The notes: generated from the sequence alone by a model not told the origin. A DNA stretch of 35,567 nt from Spartobacteria bacterium (GCA_947482345.1 CANKJN010000012.1:1-35567), one strand, 5' to 3'; numbered from the stretch's first letter, positions 1-8,281 are shown. Numbers and translations are program-made.

Positions 1-164
1 AAATTCTAAAACCACTTCTAACCAAAATCACCCTTCCTACCCCTTCAATACTTAATCAGCACTCAGTCTTTATGCCCCTGTGGGATGGCTGTGATCGCGA
101 TTCCGAATTCATAATCGGCTTTTTCATCCTTCATAATTCATCCTTCATCCTTTTTCCTTACCCC

Positions 165-2651
165 ATGTCCTCCGAGGGAACGCCCATGATGAAGCAGTAT
201 CACGCCCTTCGGCGTGACCTGCCGCCGGGCACCTTCCTGCTCTTCCGGCTCGGCGATTTCTACGAGATGTTCTTCGACGACGCCAAGGAGGCCTCGGCGA
301 TCCTGAACGTCGCCCTGACCAAGCGCGGTGAGATCCCGATGTGCGGAGTCCCCTACCATGCGGCGCGCGGCTACATGGAGAAGCTCCTTGCCGCCGGCCG
401 GCGCGTCGCACTCTGCGAGCAGGTCGGGGAGGTCCAGACTGGCAAGCTGGTCCGCCGCGAGATCACCCGTATCCTGAGTCCGGGGACCTTGGAGGATGCG
501 GGCCTGGAGGAGAAGAACCACAACTTCACTGCCGCCATCCTTCCTCCGGCCAAGGAGGGGGGTGTCTACGGGTTTGCCTGCGCCGATCTGAGCACGGGGG
601 AGTTCCGCGTGACCGAGCTCGCATCGGCCGATGCCCTGCTCGACGAGGTGGTCCGCGCGGCCCCTGCCGAGATCCTCGTTCCCGAGGGGAGGAAGGAGTT
701 GCTCCGTGATCTCCCCCTCGGTTTCCCTTCTCCCGAGGAGGTCGAACCCTACCTCTTCGACCCGATGGCGGCCCCGGAGCTTCTCCTCTCCCATTTCAAG
801 GTTCACTCGCTTGATGGATTCGGGGTCACCGACCTTCCGGTGGCCGTCGCCGCGGCCGGGGCTCTCCTGCACTACCTCACCAGAACGCTTCGCCGGGACG
901 CTTCCCATCTTCGATCGCTCAAGGCCTACCGGCAGGCCGATCACCTCCTCCTCGACGCATCGACCCAGGGGCATCTTGAGTTGGTGGCCTCGCGCGCCGG
1001 TCGTGGCATGACGCTGCTCGGCACACTTGACCGGACAGTCACCCCGATGGGAGCGCGCACCCTGCGCGACTGGATCCTTCATCCCCTGATTGATCCCGCC
1101 GCCATCATGGCCCGTCAGGATGCGATCGGGATGTTCATTTCCTCCCCTCTCAAGCTCGGTGATCTGCGCGACCGCCTGGGTGGCATCCGTGACATCGAGC
1201 GCTCCGTCTCCCGTCTCAGCCAGAATTCCGGCAACGCTCGCGACCTTGCCGTGCTGGCCGCCTCGCTCGGCGCGGTCCCTGCAATCCGCGAAACCTCCGG
1301 ACAATGCGGCGGGGGGCTTCTGGCGGGGCTTGCGGAGAAGCTGCATCTCCTGCCGGAGATCACCGCCCTGCTTGCCTCCTCGCTTGTTGAGGAGCCTCCC
1401 CCCACCATCCGCGAGGGAGGGATGATCCGTGCGGGATTCGATGCCTCGCTCGATGAACTTCGCAATGCCTCCACCGAGGGTAAGGCTTGGATCGCCGCCC
1501 TGCAGGAACAGGAGATCCAGCGCACCGGCATCAAGTCGCTTAAGGTCCGCTTCAATGCCGTCTTCGGTTATTTTATCGAGATCACGACCTCCAATCTGGG
1601 CAGTGTTCCAGACGACTACACCCGCAAGCAGACGACTGCGGGGGGAGAGCGCTTCATCACCCCCGAACTCAAGGAGATGGAGGGGAAAATCCTCGGCTCC
1701 GAGGAGCGCGCGAGGGCGCTCGAGATCGAGATCTTCCAGCGTTTGCGTGCCGCGGTTCTCGAGCAGGTGCTTCCGCTGCAGGAGACCGCTTCCGCCGCCG
1801 GGGCGCTTGATGCCCTTTGCTCGCTGGCTGAGACGGCGCGCCTCTTCGGCTACACGCGCCCCGTTGTCGATGATTCCACGGTGCTGGAGATCCGCGACGG
1901 GCGGCATCCCGTCCTTGAACAGCGCGCGGGAGGCGAGGCCTTCGTGCCCAACGACACCGATCTGGATGCCGGCAAGCACCGCATGGGAATCATCACCGGC
2001 CCCAACATGGCGGGAAAATCGACCTACCTCCGCCAAGTGGGGCTCCTGACCGTCATGGCCCAGACCGGAAGCTGGATCCCCGCCGCCTCCGCCCGCATAG
2101 GTGTGGCCGACCGGATCTTCACGCGTGTCGGGGCCAGCGACGATCTCGCCAAGGGGCACTCGACCTTCATGGTCGAGATGAACGAGACGGCGAATATCCT
2201 CCACAACGCCACCGCCCGCAGCCTGGTGCTGCTCGACGAGATCGGTCGCGGTACGGCCACCTTTGACGGGCTCTCGATTGCGTGGAGCGTCGCCGAGTAT
2301 CTCCACGACGTGACGGGATGCCGCGCCTTCTTCGCCACCCATTACCACGAGCTTCCCGATCTGGCGCGGACCCGCGCCGGGGTGAGGAATCTGAATGTCG
2401 CTGTGCGCGAGCAGAATGACCGCATCGTCTTCCTGCGGAAGATCGTCGAGGGGGCGGCCGACCGGAGCTACGGGATCCAGGTGGCCCGCCTGGCGGGTCT
2501 CCCCGCGAGCGTCATCGACCGGGCCCGCGAAATCCTGACCAATCTGGAAAAGGCGGAACTCAACGCCGAGGGGCGCCCGACGCTCGCCGGAACGCGGAAG
2601 AAGTCCGCCATGGCCCCCGATCCGACCGCGGAACTTCCGCTCTTCGGCTGA
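165..2651 (+). CDS. mutS: DNA mismatch repair protein MutS
   Basis: MutS binds mismatches and small loops in DNA as a dimer and starts methyl-independent or methyl-directed repair with MutL. At 828 residues it has normal family length. The mismatch-binding Phe-X-Glu motif (FYE) is at residues 32-34. The Walker A motif GPNMAGKS is at 612-619 and the Walker B Asp-Glu at 691-692, followed by the signature GRGTATFDG. The reading frame stays open upstream to 72, but that part translates pyrimidine-rich repeat-like DNA (TTCATCC/TTCATAATTC), so the ATG at 165 is chosen; the ATG at 186 is an alternative. The chromate-transporter-like gene follows after 8 bp, so the two may be cotranscribed. Confidence 0.97.
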   Translation: MSSEGTPMMKQYHALRRDLPPGTFLLFRLGDFYEMFFDDAKEASAILNVALTKRGEIPMCGVPYHAARGYMEKLLAAGRRVALCEQVGEVQTGKLVRREITRILSPGTLEDAGLEEKNHNFTAAILPPAKEGGVYGFACADLSTGEFRVTELASADALLDEVVRAAPAEILVPEGRKELLRDLPLGFPSPEEVEPYLFDPMAAPELLLSHFKVHSLDGFGVTDLPVAVAAAGALLHYLTRTLRRDASHLRSLKAYRQADHLLLDASTQGHLELVASRAGRGMTLLGTLDRTVTPMGARTLRDWILHPLIDPAAIMARQDAIGMFISSPLKLGDLRDRLGGIRDIERSVSRLSQNSGNARDLAVLAASLGAVPAIRETSGQCGGGLLAGLAEKLHLLPEITALLASSLVEEPPPTIREGGMIRAGFDASLDELRNASTEGKAWIAALQEQEIQRTGIKSLKVRFNAVFGYFIEITTSNLGSVPDDYTRKQTTAGGERFITPELKEMEGKILGSEERARALEIEIFQRLRAAVLEQVLPLQETASAAGALDALCSLAETARLFGYTRPVVDDSTVLEIRDGRHPVLEQRAGGEAFVPNDTDLDAGKHRMGIITGPNMAGKSTYLRQVGLLTVMAQTGSWIPAASARIGVADRIFTRVGASDDLAKGHSTFMVEMNETANILHNATARSLVLLDEIGRGTATFDGLSIAWSVAEYLHDVTGCRAFFATHYHELPDLARTRAGVRNLNVAVREQNDRIVFLRKIVEGAADRSYGIQVARLAGLPASVIDRAREILTNLEKAELNAEGRPTLAGTRKKSAMAPDPTAELPLFG

Positions 2652-2659
2652 TCAATCCG

Positions 2660-3922
2660 ATGAATTCCCCGGAGACAAAGCCGCCGGGTTTTACCGAGGC
2701 CGCGCGCCTCTGGCTGAAGATCGGATGCATCGGTTTCGGCGGACCTTCCGGTCAGATCGCGATCCTGCATCGCGAGGTGGTGGAGAGGCGGAAGTGGATC
2801 GGTGATAGCGAGTTTGTCCGTGCGCTTCAGTTCTGCATGCTTCTGCCCGGGCCCGAGGCCCAGCAACTTGCAACCTGGATCGGCTGGCGTCTCCATGGGA
2901 TCAGGGGAGGGGTCGTCGCCGGGACTCTCTTCGTTCTGCCCGCCGCACTCCTGCTCTGGGGGCTTGGCGTTCTCTATGTGCTTGGGCGTGACTGGCCGCT
3001 GCTGCATGGGTTCTTCGATGGGCTCAAGCCGGCCGTGGTGGCGATCGTGGTTTCCGCGCTCTGGCGGATCGCCCGCCGGACCGTGACGACTCTTCCGCTC
3101 GCGATCCTGGCTCTGGCCGCGTTCGCCCTCTTTCTGCTTCATGCCTCCTATCCCTCTGTCGTGATCGGCTTCGGTCTTGCCGGTGCCCTTCTGCTCTCGA
3201 AGAAAGGGGAACCCGCTCCCCCGCGTCACGCGGTGACGGAAGCAGGCTGGAGCGGCTCATGCAGGGTTGCCCTTGCCACAACCGCCCTCTGGGCGCTTCC
3301 GGTTGCCGGATTACTGTTCTGGCTGGGATCCGATGCGCTCCCTTCGCGGATCGCGCTCTTCTTTGCCAAGGTCGCGGTTTTGAGTTTCGGAGGTGCCTAT
3401 GCCGCCCTCTCCTATGTTTCGCTTCATGCCTCGGGTGACTGGGGATGGATCACGCCCGGCGAGATGCTCGACGGGTTGGGGCTTGCCGAGACGACGCCGG
3501 GGCCACTCCTGATCGCCCTGCAATTCGTCGCCTTCCTGGCTGCTTACAAGTCCCCGGGGGTGCTGGCCCCGCTGCTCTCGGCAACCCTTGGAAGCATTGC
3601 CGCTCTCTGGTCCCTCTTTCTCCCCAGCTTCCTCTGGATCTTCTCGCTCGCGCCGCACATGGAGCGCCTGGCCTCGCACCGCCGCATGGCCGGCGCCCTG
3701 GCCGCGATCGGGGCCGTGGTGACCGCCGTGATCGCCCATCTCGCCCTCTGGTTCGCCGGGAGCATATTCATGACTCAGTCATCCTCGGGCACCTCCTTTC
3801 ACCCGCTTTCGATCGTGATGGCACTGGTTGCTTTGGTGCTGCTCCGGACGAACCGCCTCGGAATCGCCTCCTTGATCCTCCTCTCGGGAATGACCGGCGT
3901 CCTTGTGAGGTTGGTGACTTAA
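2660..3922 (+). CDS. chrA: Chromate transporter (ChrA/CHR family), two-domain
   Basis: Inner-membrane protein of 420 residues, the usual size for bidomain CHR proteins, which export chromate or exchange related oxyanions. Both halves carry the family marks: FGGP at 26-29 and LPGP at 62-65 in the first half, FGGA at 243-246 and TPGP at 279-282 in the second. Long hydrophobic stretches between them fit about ten membrane segments. The ATG lies 8 bp after the mutS stop. The TAA stop (3920-3922) is the first part of the TTAACCC end of a repeat element, so the natural C-terminus may have been reset by the insertion. Chromate is inferred from the family; the true substrate cannot be read from sequence. 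Confidence 0.9.
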   Translation: MNSPETKPPGFTEAARLWLKIGCIGFGGPSGQIAILHREVVERRKWIGDSEFVRALQFCMLLPGPEAQQLATWIGWRLHGIRGGVVAGTLFVLPAALLLWGLGVLYVLGRDWPLLHGFFDGLKPAVVAIVVSALWRIARRTVTTLPLAILALAAFALFLLHASYPSVVIGFGLAGALLLSKKGEPAPPRHAVTEAGWSGSCRVALATTALWALPVAGLLFWLGSDALPSRIALFFAKVAVLSFGGAYAALSYVSLHASGDWGWITPGEMLDGLGLAETTPGPLLIALQFVAFLAAYKSPGVLAPLLSATLGSIAALWSLFLPSFLWIFSLAPHMERLASHRRMAGALAAIGAVVTAVIAHLALWFAGSIFMTQSSSGTSFHPLSIVMALVALVLLRTNRLGIASLILLSGMTGVLVRLVT

Positions 3923-4204
3923 CCCAGAATTTGCATTGGGAACCTGAAGAGCAAAGAGGAAGAACCAAAAAGTTAGAACGTAGAAGCGTTAGAAAGTGGA
4001 TCAAAACAGCCCTGGTCTGAGAATCGAGATGGCAAATTCAGAGAACTCGTCACAGCAGCACGGGCCGAAGAGTCGAATCAATGGTTCCAATGCAGTCCCT
4101 TCTAACCCTTTTAACGCTTCAACGTTTTTAACTCCTTGAGGGCCCACCATCAGGGGAAACCATCCACACCAGTTGATGCCGCTCTATTGCAAAATCCGGG
4201 TTGA
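3919..4204. repeat. MITE-like element M1 with inverted ends, after chrA
   Basis: Fills the gap between chrA and aat. The left end reads TTAACCCAG then TTTGCATTGGGA. The right end, inverted, reads TCAACCCGG then TTTTGCAATAGAG. Inner copies of GTTAGAA-type and CTTTTAACG-type sequence sit near the two ends and could pair. The right half (about 4090-4204) is clearly similar to 8124-8232, and its inverted end matches the left end of 31253-31551. No transposase is encoded. The ends look like a non-autonomous mobile element, but no clear target-site duplication is visible. Confidence 0.7.
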
Positions 4205-4220
4205 AGGAACCTCTGATGCT

Positions 4221-4820
4221 TTAAGCTTCCGGAAGGGCGAAGCGGGTCTTTCGACCCACGGCATCCCCAAGCAGTCTCAGGTACTCCTCCCGGGGGATTT
4301 CGCGCGCGCCGAACTGCTCCAGATGGGAGGTGATCCACTGGGTGTCGAGAAGGGTGAATCCGCCGTCCCGCAGGATCCGGACCAGATGCCAGAGCGCTAC
4401 CTTGGAGGCATCCGTCACGCGGTGGAACATCGACTCCCCGAAGAAGGCGCCTCCCAAGGCCACCCCGTAGAGGCCTCCGGCGAGCCTGCCCTCATTCCAG
4501 ACTTCCACGGAATGGGCATGTCCGCTGGCAAAGAGTTGCCGGTAGCTGGCCGCGATGGTCTGCGAGATCCATGTCTCCTCGCGCTCGGCGCAGCCTTCAA
4601 CCACGGCCGCAAAATCCGTGTCGATCCGGATCTCCCAACCGGGCCTTCTGAGCGCCCGCTTCAGCCCGTGAGGCGTGTGAAACTCCTCCAGCGGCAGGAT
4701 CCCCCGCGGATCGGGTGAGAACCAACCGATCCTTCCATCCTCCATGCCCATCGGGAACATCCCGCTGCCATAAGCCTCCAGCAGGAGTTCGGGGGGGAGG
4801 CTGGTTTTCATGACGGCCAT
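4221..4820 (-). CDS. aat: Leucyl/phenylalanyl-tRNA--protein transferase
   Basis: Aat transfers Leu or Phe from tRNA to proteins with N-terminal Arg or Lys, marking them for ClpS/ClpAP degradation. The 199-residue product shows family motifs: AYGSGMFPM near the N-terminus, then WFSPDPRGILP, HSVEVW, GGLYGVALGGAFFGESMF and LLDTQWITSHLEQFG. The start is set at 4820 (MAVMKTS). The frame is open further upstream, but that DNA (4851-4980) is a dispersed hairpin repeat also found elsewhere in the window, so it is unlikely to be coding. The ATG at 4811 is an alternative start. No strong Shine-Dalgarno is visible. The gene stands alone on the minus strand and converges with chrA. Confidence 0.95.
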   Translation of the reverse strand: MAVMKTSLPPELLLEAYGSGMFPMGMEDGRIGWFSPDPRGILPLEEFHTPHGLKRALRRPGWEIRIDTDFAAVVEGCAEREETWISQTIAASYRQLFASGHAHSVEVWNEGRLAGGLYGVALGGAFFGESMFHRVTDASKVALWHLVRILRDGGFTLLDTQWITSHLEQFGAREIPREEYLRLLGDAVGRKTRFALPEA

Positions 4821-4850
4821 CAGGTTATCAAAAAAGTCGGAAGGAAAAAT

Positions 4851-4980
4851 GAAGAAACAAGCCGCTGGGTAGCGGCGCGGTAGACTGCCGTAACGGATGC
4901 GAAGCAACGGCCGGGTCTGCAAAGCGTAGCGAACAGCCCTGAAAGGGCGGCACCGCTTTGCGGGAGCAAAGTGCCGTCAA
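4851..4980 (-). repeat. Covarying multi-hairpin element, copy 1 (with inserted module)
   Basis: Read on the minus strand: TTGACGGCAC, inner stem TTTGC-TCCC-GCAAA, GC, GGTGCCGCC, small hairpin CCCT-TTC-AGGG, an insertion of about 46 nt containing CCGTTGCTTCGCATCC, then GTCTACCGC and the final hairpin CCGCT-ACCC-AGCGG followed by CTTG. It ends about 30 nt before the aat start and reads in the same direction, so it could lie in the aat 5' leader. The fixed linkers and variable stems match the copies at 7901, 12341, 26996, 27195 and 35449. Confidence 0.8.
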
Positions 4981-5031
4981 AGATGATCAATGGAATCAAC
5001 AATCAACAATCAGCTGTCAGCCCAACAGCAT

Positions 5032-5080
5032 TCAGGTCTCAGGTCTCAGGTCTCAGGTCTCAGGTCTCAGGTCTCAGGTT
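5032..5080 (+). repeat. 7-bp tandem array, unit TCAGGTC, 7 copies
   Basis: Seven consecutive TCAGGTC units, the last one TCAGGTT. Related arrays of the same period occur at 11314 (CAGCCTT), 12174 (TTCAGGT), 25417 and 26871 (GGCTGAA). It is directly followed by the CCGGCCGTTGCT module and an AGCGGCTTGGTTCA tail, which are parts of the hairpin element family. It is too short and without spacers to be a CRISPR. Confidence 0.9.
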
Positions 5081-5081
5081 T

Positions 5082-5124
5082 GCTTGCCCGGCCGTTGCTG
5101 CGCATCCCAGCGGCTTGGTTCAGC
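5082..5124 (+). repeat. Partial hairpin-element copy (CCGGCCGTTGC module plus CTTGGTTCA tail)
   Basis: GCTTGCCCGGCCGTTGCT is followed by GCGCATCCC and AGCGGCTTGGTTCA. This joins the mobile 30-nt module to the 3' arm and tail of the last hairpin of the multi-hairpin family; the rest of the element is absent. It lies about 80 bp before the lipoprotein gene at 5203. Confidence 0.65.
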
Positions 5125-5202
5125 ATAACCCCCTACCCCCCCCTCCCCGCCTTCCCGTGTTGCCATCTTGCGATTTCGTCCAAGTCTCCCTAGGTTCGTC
5201 GG

Positions 5203-5400
5203 GTGAAATCGCTCCTCAGACTCTTTTTCCTCCTCGTTCTGCTCATTCCCCTGCTTGCCTTGGCCGGATGCGCCACCACCGAGCAAGATGCCGACGATGT
5301 CGCCAATAATGTCGTCAAGGGCATAGAGGGCAAGGGGCAGCTCTACAATGAAAAGGTGATGAAGGGTGACATGGGGGCCTTCGGAAACGACTTTCAATAA
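5203..5400 (+). CDS. Small entericidin-like lipoprotein, function unknown
   Basis: A 65-residue protein with a hydrophobic signal peptide and a lipobox LALAGC whose Cys23 would be lipidated, giving a mature peptide of about 43 residues. The mature part is polar (CATTEQDADDVANNVVKG). It recalls entericidin-type or other small Verrucomicrobial lipoproteins, but no family can be assigned with certainty. The start is a GTG; no better ATG exists. It ends 41 bp before guaA. A role in the envelope is inferred from the lipobox only. Confidence 0.7.
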   Translation: MKSLLRLFFLLVLLIPLLALAGCATTEQDADDVANNVVKGIEGKGQLYNEKVMKGDMGAFGNDFQ

Positions 5401-5441
5401 TTCCCCTCAGCGCTTCTTTATAACTTCCAATCAAGCCCACC

Positions 5442-7103
5442 ATGCCGTCTCTCTCCAAGAAATCCGTGAAGAAGAAAGCGACCAAGAAATCTTCCGTTAA
5501 GAAACCCGCCTCCTCCGTGGCATCCAAGGCTCCCAAGGCATCCTCCAAGATTGTCATCCTTGATTTCGGATCGCAGTACACGCAGGTGATCGCCCGCCGC
5601 GTGCGTGAGTGCCGCGTCTTCTCCGAGATCGTCCCGCACACCACCAAGGCCTCCGAGATCATGGCTGACGGCACGGTGAAGGGGATCATCCTCTCGGGCG
5701 GTCCCGCCAGCGTCTACGCCCCGAAGGCCCCGAAGGTCGATCCCGCAATCTACGAACTCGGCCTCCCGATCCTCGGCATCTGCTACGGCATGCAGCTTCT
5801 CTCGCGCGATCTGGGCGGTTCCGTCGCCCGCTCCACCTACCGAGAGTATGGCAAGGGAGTCCTCGCGACCATCGGATCCTCCCCGCTCTTCAAGGGGCTG
5901 CCGAAGAAGCTCGATGTCTGGAACAGCCATGGTGACCGCGTCGAGAAACTCCCCAAGGGCTTCACCGCCATCGGAACCACGGAGAACGCACCTCACGCCG
6001 TCATCGCCGACGCGAAGAGGAAGATCTACGGGATGCAGTTCCATCCCGAGGTGCACCACACCCCGAAGGGGAAGGCGATCCTGGAAAACTTCCTCCACGC
6101 TATCTGCGGCTGCAAGAGCGACTGGACGATGGGCTCCTTCATCGAGCGTATCTGCTCGCAGATCCGCGATCAGGTCGGAGAGGGGCGCGTGATCCTCGGC
6201 CTCAGCGGCGGCGTCGATTCGAGCGTGGCGGCGGCCCTCATCCACAAGGCGATCGGCGACCAACTCACCTGCATTTTCGTGGACAACGGCCTTCTCCGCT
6301 TCGGCGAGCGTGATGCGGTCGACAAGCTCTTCGGACGCAACTTCAAGATCCGTCTCAAGATCGTCGATGGAACCAAACGGTTCCTGGGAGGTCTCAAGGG
6401 AGTCACCGATCCTGAGAAGAAGCGCAAGATCATCGGCACCGAATTCATCCGTATCTTCGAGCAGGCGGCGGAGGATCTCCGGAAGTCGGCAAAGGGATCG
6501 AAACACCCCTTCCGGTTCCTTGCTCAGGGAACCCTCTACCCCGACGTCATCGAGAGCGTGCCGATCGCGGGCAACCCCGCCTCCCTTATCAAGAGCCACC
6601 ACAATGTCGGCGGATTGCCAAAGGACATGAAGTTCGAGCTCGTCGAGCCGCTCCGTCAGCTTTTCAAGGATGAGGTCCGCGAGGTGGGTCGCGAGCTGGG
6701 CCTACCCCGCGAGGTGGTCGACCGCCAGCCCTTCCCCGGTCCGGGTCTCGCAGTCCGCATCGTCGGCGCCATCACCCCGGAGCGTCTCCGTATCGTGCGT
6801 GACGCTGACCGCATTGTCCTCGAGGAGATGAAGAACTCGGGCTGGTACTTCAAGGTTTGGCAGTCCTTCGCAGTCCTCCTGCCCGTCCAGTCGGTCGGAG
6901 TCATGGGCGACGAGCGTACCTACGACTATACGATCGCCCTCCGCGTCGTGGAGAGTCAGGACGGCATGACGGCCGACTGGGTCCGTCTCCCCTACGACCT
7001 GCTTGGCAAGATCTCCAGCCGCATCATCAACGAGGTGAAGGGAGTCAACCGCTGCGTGCTCGACGTCTCGAGCAAGCCCCCCGCCACCATCGAGTGGGAA
7101 TAA
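5442..7103 (+). CDS. guaA: GMP synthase (glutamine-hydrolysing)
   Basis: GuaA converts XMP to GMP using ATP and glutamine. The class I glutamine amidotransferase domain holds the triad Cys114 (GICYGMQ), His201 and Glu203 (FHPEVHH). The ATP pyrophosphatase domain has the P-loop SGGVDS at 255-260, and the C-terminal dimerisation domain follows ([10 protein letters not shown] to the end PPATIEWE). At 553 residues it exceeds the usual length of about 510-525 because of an extra N-terminal tail: residues 1-36 are almost only Lys, Ser, Ala, Val and Pro, and the conserved core starts at [14 protein letters not shown] start at the core would need a non-AUG codon, so the tail appears to be genuine. 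coaD follows after 8 bp. Confidence 0.97.
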   Translation: MPSLSKKSVKKKATKKSSVKKPASSVASKAPKASSKIVILDFGSQYTQVIARRVRECRVFSEIVPHTTKASEIMADGTVKGIILSGGPASVYAPKAPKVDPAIYELGLPILGICYGMQLLSRDLGGSVARSTYREYGKGVLATIGSSPLFKGLPKKLDVWNSHGDRVEKLPKGFTAIGTTENAPHAVIADAKRKIYGMQFHPEVHHTPKGKAILENFLHAICGCKSDWTMGSFIERICSQIRDQVGEGRVILGLSGGVDSSVAAALIHKAIGDQLTCIFVDNGLLRFGERDAVDKLFGRNFKIRLKIVDGTKRFLGGLKGVTDPEKKRKIIGTEFIRIFEQAAEDLRKSAKGSKHPFRFLAQGTLYPDVIESVPIAGNPASLIKSHHNVGGLPKDMKFELVEPLRQLFKDEVREVGRELGLPREVVDRQPFPGPGLAVRIVGAITPERLRIVRDADRIVLEEMKNSGWYFKVWQSFAVLLPVQSVGVMGDERTYDYTIALRVVESQDGMTADWVRLPYDLLGKISSRIINEVKGVNRCVLDVSSKPPATIEWE

Positions 7104-7111
7104 CCCGTTCC

Positions 7112-7600
7112 ATGAGCCGCCGCCGCGCGATCTATCCGGGAAGCTTCGACCCGGTGACCAATGGTCACCTCGACCTGATCACGCGGTCGCTCGGTCTCTT
7201 TGACGAGGTGATCGTCGGGGTGGCCGACAACGAGGCGAAGAGCCCTCTCTTCACCACGGCGGAACGCGTCGACCTGATCCGCCGGAGCGTCGGCGATCAG
7301 CCGGGTCTTTCCGTGGAGCCGCTCAACGGTCTCTTGGTCGATTTCTGTCGCCGCCGTGAATCCTTCGTCGTCATCCGGGGCCTGAGGGCCGTCTCCGACT
7401 TCGAGTTCGAGTTCCAGATGGCACTGACCAACCGCCGCCTCGAGCCGAAGATCGAGACCATCTTCCTCACGCCCAGGGAGGATTGCATCTTCCTGAGCTC
7501 CCGGATCGTCAAGGAGGTGGCCCGCCTCGGCGGTGATGTCACCCCGTTTGTCTCCGCTCCGGTGCTTGATGCCCTGACCGAAAAATTTCCCAAGGCCTAA
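7112..7600 (+). CDS. coaD: Pantetheine-phosphate adenylyltransferase
   Basis: CoaD makes dephospho-CoA from 4'-phosphopantetheine and ATP, the fourth step of CoA synthesis. The 162-residue product has the nucleotidyltransferase motif YPGSFDPVTNGHLD near the N-terminus, the RGLRAVSDFEFEFQMALTNR block and the C-terminal SSRIVKEVA motif (the ISSR type). The ATG at 7112 gives the standard length and is 8 bp after the guaA stop, which suggests cotranscription. The TAA stop at 7598-7600 is also where a dispersed repeat begins. Confidence 0.97.
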   Translation: MSRRRAIYPGSFDPVTNGHLDLITRSLGLFDEVIVGVADNEAKSPLFTTAERVDLIRRSVGDQPGLSVEPLNGLLVDFCRRRESFVVIRGLRAVSDFEFEFQMALTNRRLEPKIETIFLTPREDCIFLSSRIVKEVARLGGDVTPFVSAPVLDALTEKFPKA

Positions 7601-7766
7601 GGAATCGCTGATTTAATCGCATATAGGCCGTTACGGGAAGAATGGGCCGCGGGCAAGGCAGCTTCGCGGGCGCATCCCCGCAGTGGGCTGCAACCGCGAA
7701 GCCAACGCAGCCCCCGGCCCGTTATCCCCGCAACCCGGAGGGCTGAACCCATTTGTCGATTTTTGC
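7598..7766 (+). repeat. Dispersed repeat A, copy 1
   Basis: Matches 35189-35429 over its length: CGCTGATT, AATCGCATA, AGGCCGTT, CGGGAAGAA, GGCCGCGGGCAAGGC, GCTTCGCGGGCGCATCCCC, CAGTGGGCTG, ACCGCGAAGCC and a final GTCGATTTTTGC are shared. CTTCGCGG and CCGCGAAG within it are inverted and can pair around a 20-30 nt loop. This copy lacks a segment of about 35 nt present in the other one. The gap 7601-8281 contains this, a hairpin element and a MITE-like element, and no gene that can be supported. Confidence 0.85.
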
Positions 7767-7837
7767 GGCGTTGCTCGCTCGGGCGAGACCGCTGCGGGTA
7801 TTGACTCGCTCGCTCCCGCTCGGCTCGCCCTGACGGG

Positions 7838-7882
7838 TTTGCCTTCGGCAAATCTACCCAAGCCGCCCACGCAGCTACGTGT
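7838..7882 (+). repeat. Degenerate fragment of the hairpin element
   Basis: TTTGCC-TTC-GGCAAA is followed by TCTACCCAAG. This resembles the third hairpin and the GTCTACC linker of the multi-hairpin family, but the rest is diverged. It faces the intact copy at 7901-8003 on the opposite strand. Confidence 0.4.
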
Positions 7883-7900
7883 TGCCCAGCACTCGCGCCT

Positions 7901-8003
7901 TCAACCAAGCCTCCGGGAGGAGGCGCGGAGAAGCATGCCGAAGGCATGATCCCCCATCACAATGGGGGACGGCACCGCTTCTCGGGAGAGAAGTGCCGTT
8001 CAA
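7901..8003 (-). repeat. Covarying multi-hairpin element, copy 2
   Basis: Read on the minus strand: GAACGGCAC, inner stem TTCTC-TCCC-GAGAA, GCG, GTGCCGT; second hairpin CCCCCAT-TGTG-ATGGGGG; third hairpin CATGCC-TTC-GGCATG; linker CTTCTCCGCG; fourth hairpin CCTCC-TCCC-GGAGG and tail CTTGGTTGA. All four hairpins are perfect and their stems differ from those of other copies. It points toward the 3' end of coaD, so it would be antisense to coaD read-through. Confidence 0.85.
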
Positions 8004-8044
8004 AAATCAGCAAATGCTCTTCAGTGGCCTTCATGGGATTTAAT

Positions 8045-8232
8045 CAACGGTTCCCTAATGAAACTGGAAGGAGGGTTAGAAGGGTTAAAACGGAATGGAG
8101 AATCTGAAACCCGTCGGCATTCGGTCCCTTGTAACCCTTTTAACGGTTCAACGTTTTTAACTCCCTGAGGGCCACCATCCGGGTGAACCATCCACACCAG
8201 TTGATGCCGCTCTATTGCAAAATCCGGGTTCA
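8045..8232. repeat. MITE-like element M2 (left end uncertain)
   Basis: The segment 8124-8232 closely follows 4090-4204 of M1: GTCCCTT, TAACCCTTTTAACG, TTCAACGTTTTTAACTCC, TGAGGGCC, CATCCACACCAGTTGATGCC and the inverted end CTCTATTGCAAAATCCGGG. The left end is diverged and its position is a guess. The element stops 50 bp before yceD. Confidence 0.6.
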
Positions 8233-8281
8233 ATTTTCACCATCCCTTCCATCCCTGCGAATCTTGGGCTAGAGTATCCCC

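Noticed and set aside
138-2348. Long open frame antisense to mutS (736 codons)
   Set aside because: A by-product of GC-rich codon use in mutS; the translation has no recognisable domain and mutS is certain.
4821-4922. Extended N-terminus of aat
   Set aside because: The DNA is a dispersed repeat with conserved non-coding structure; the family N-terminus begins at MAVMKTS.
5032-5080. CRISPR array
   Set aside because: Units are 7 bp, contiguous, without spacers, and no cas genes are near.
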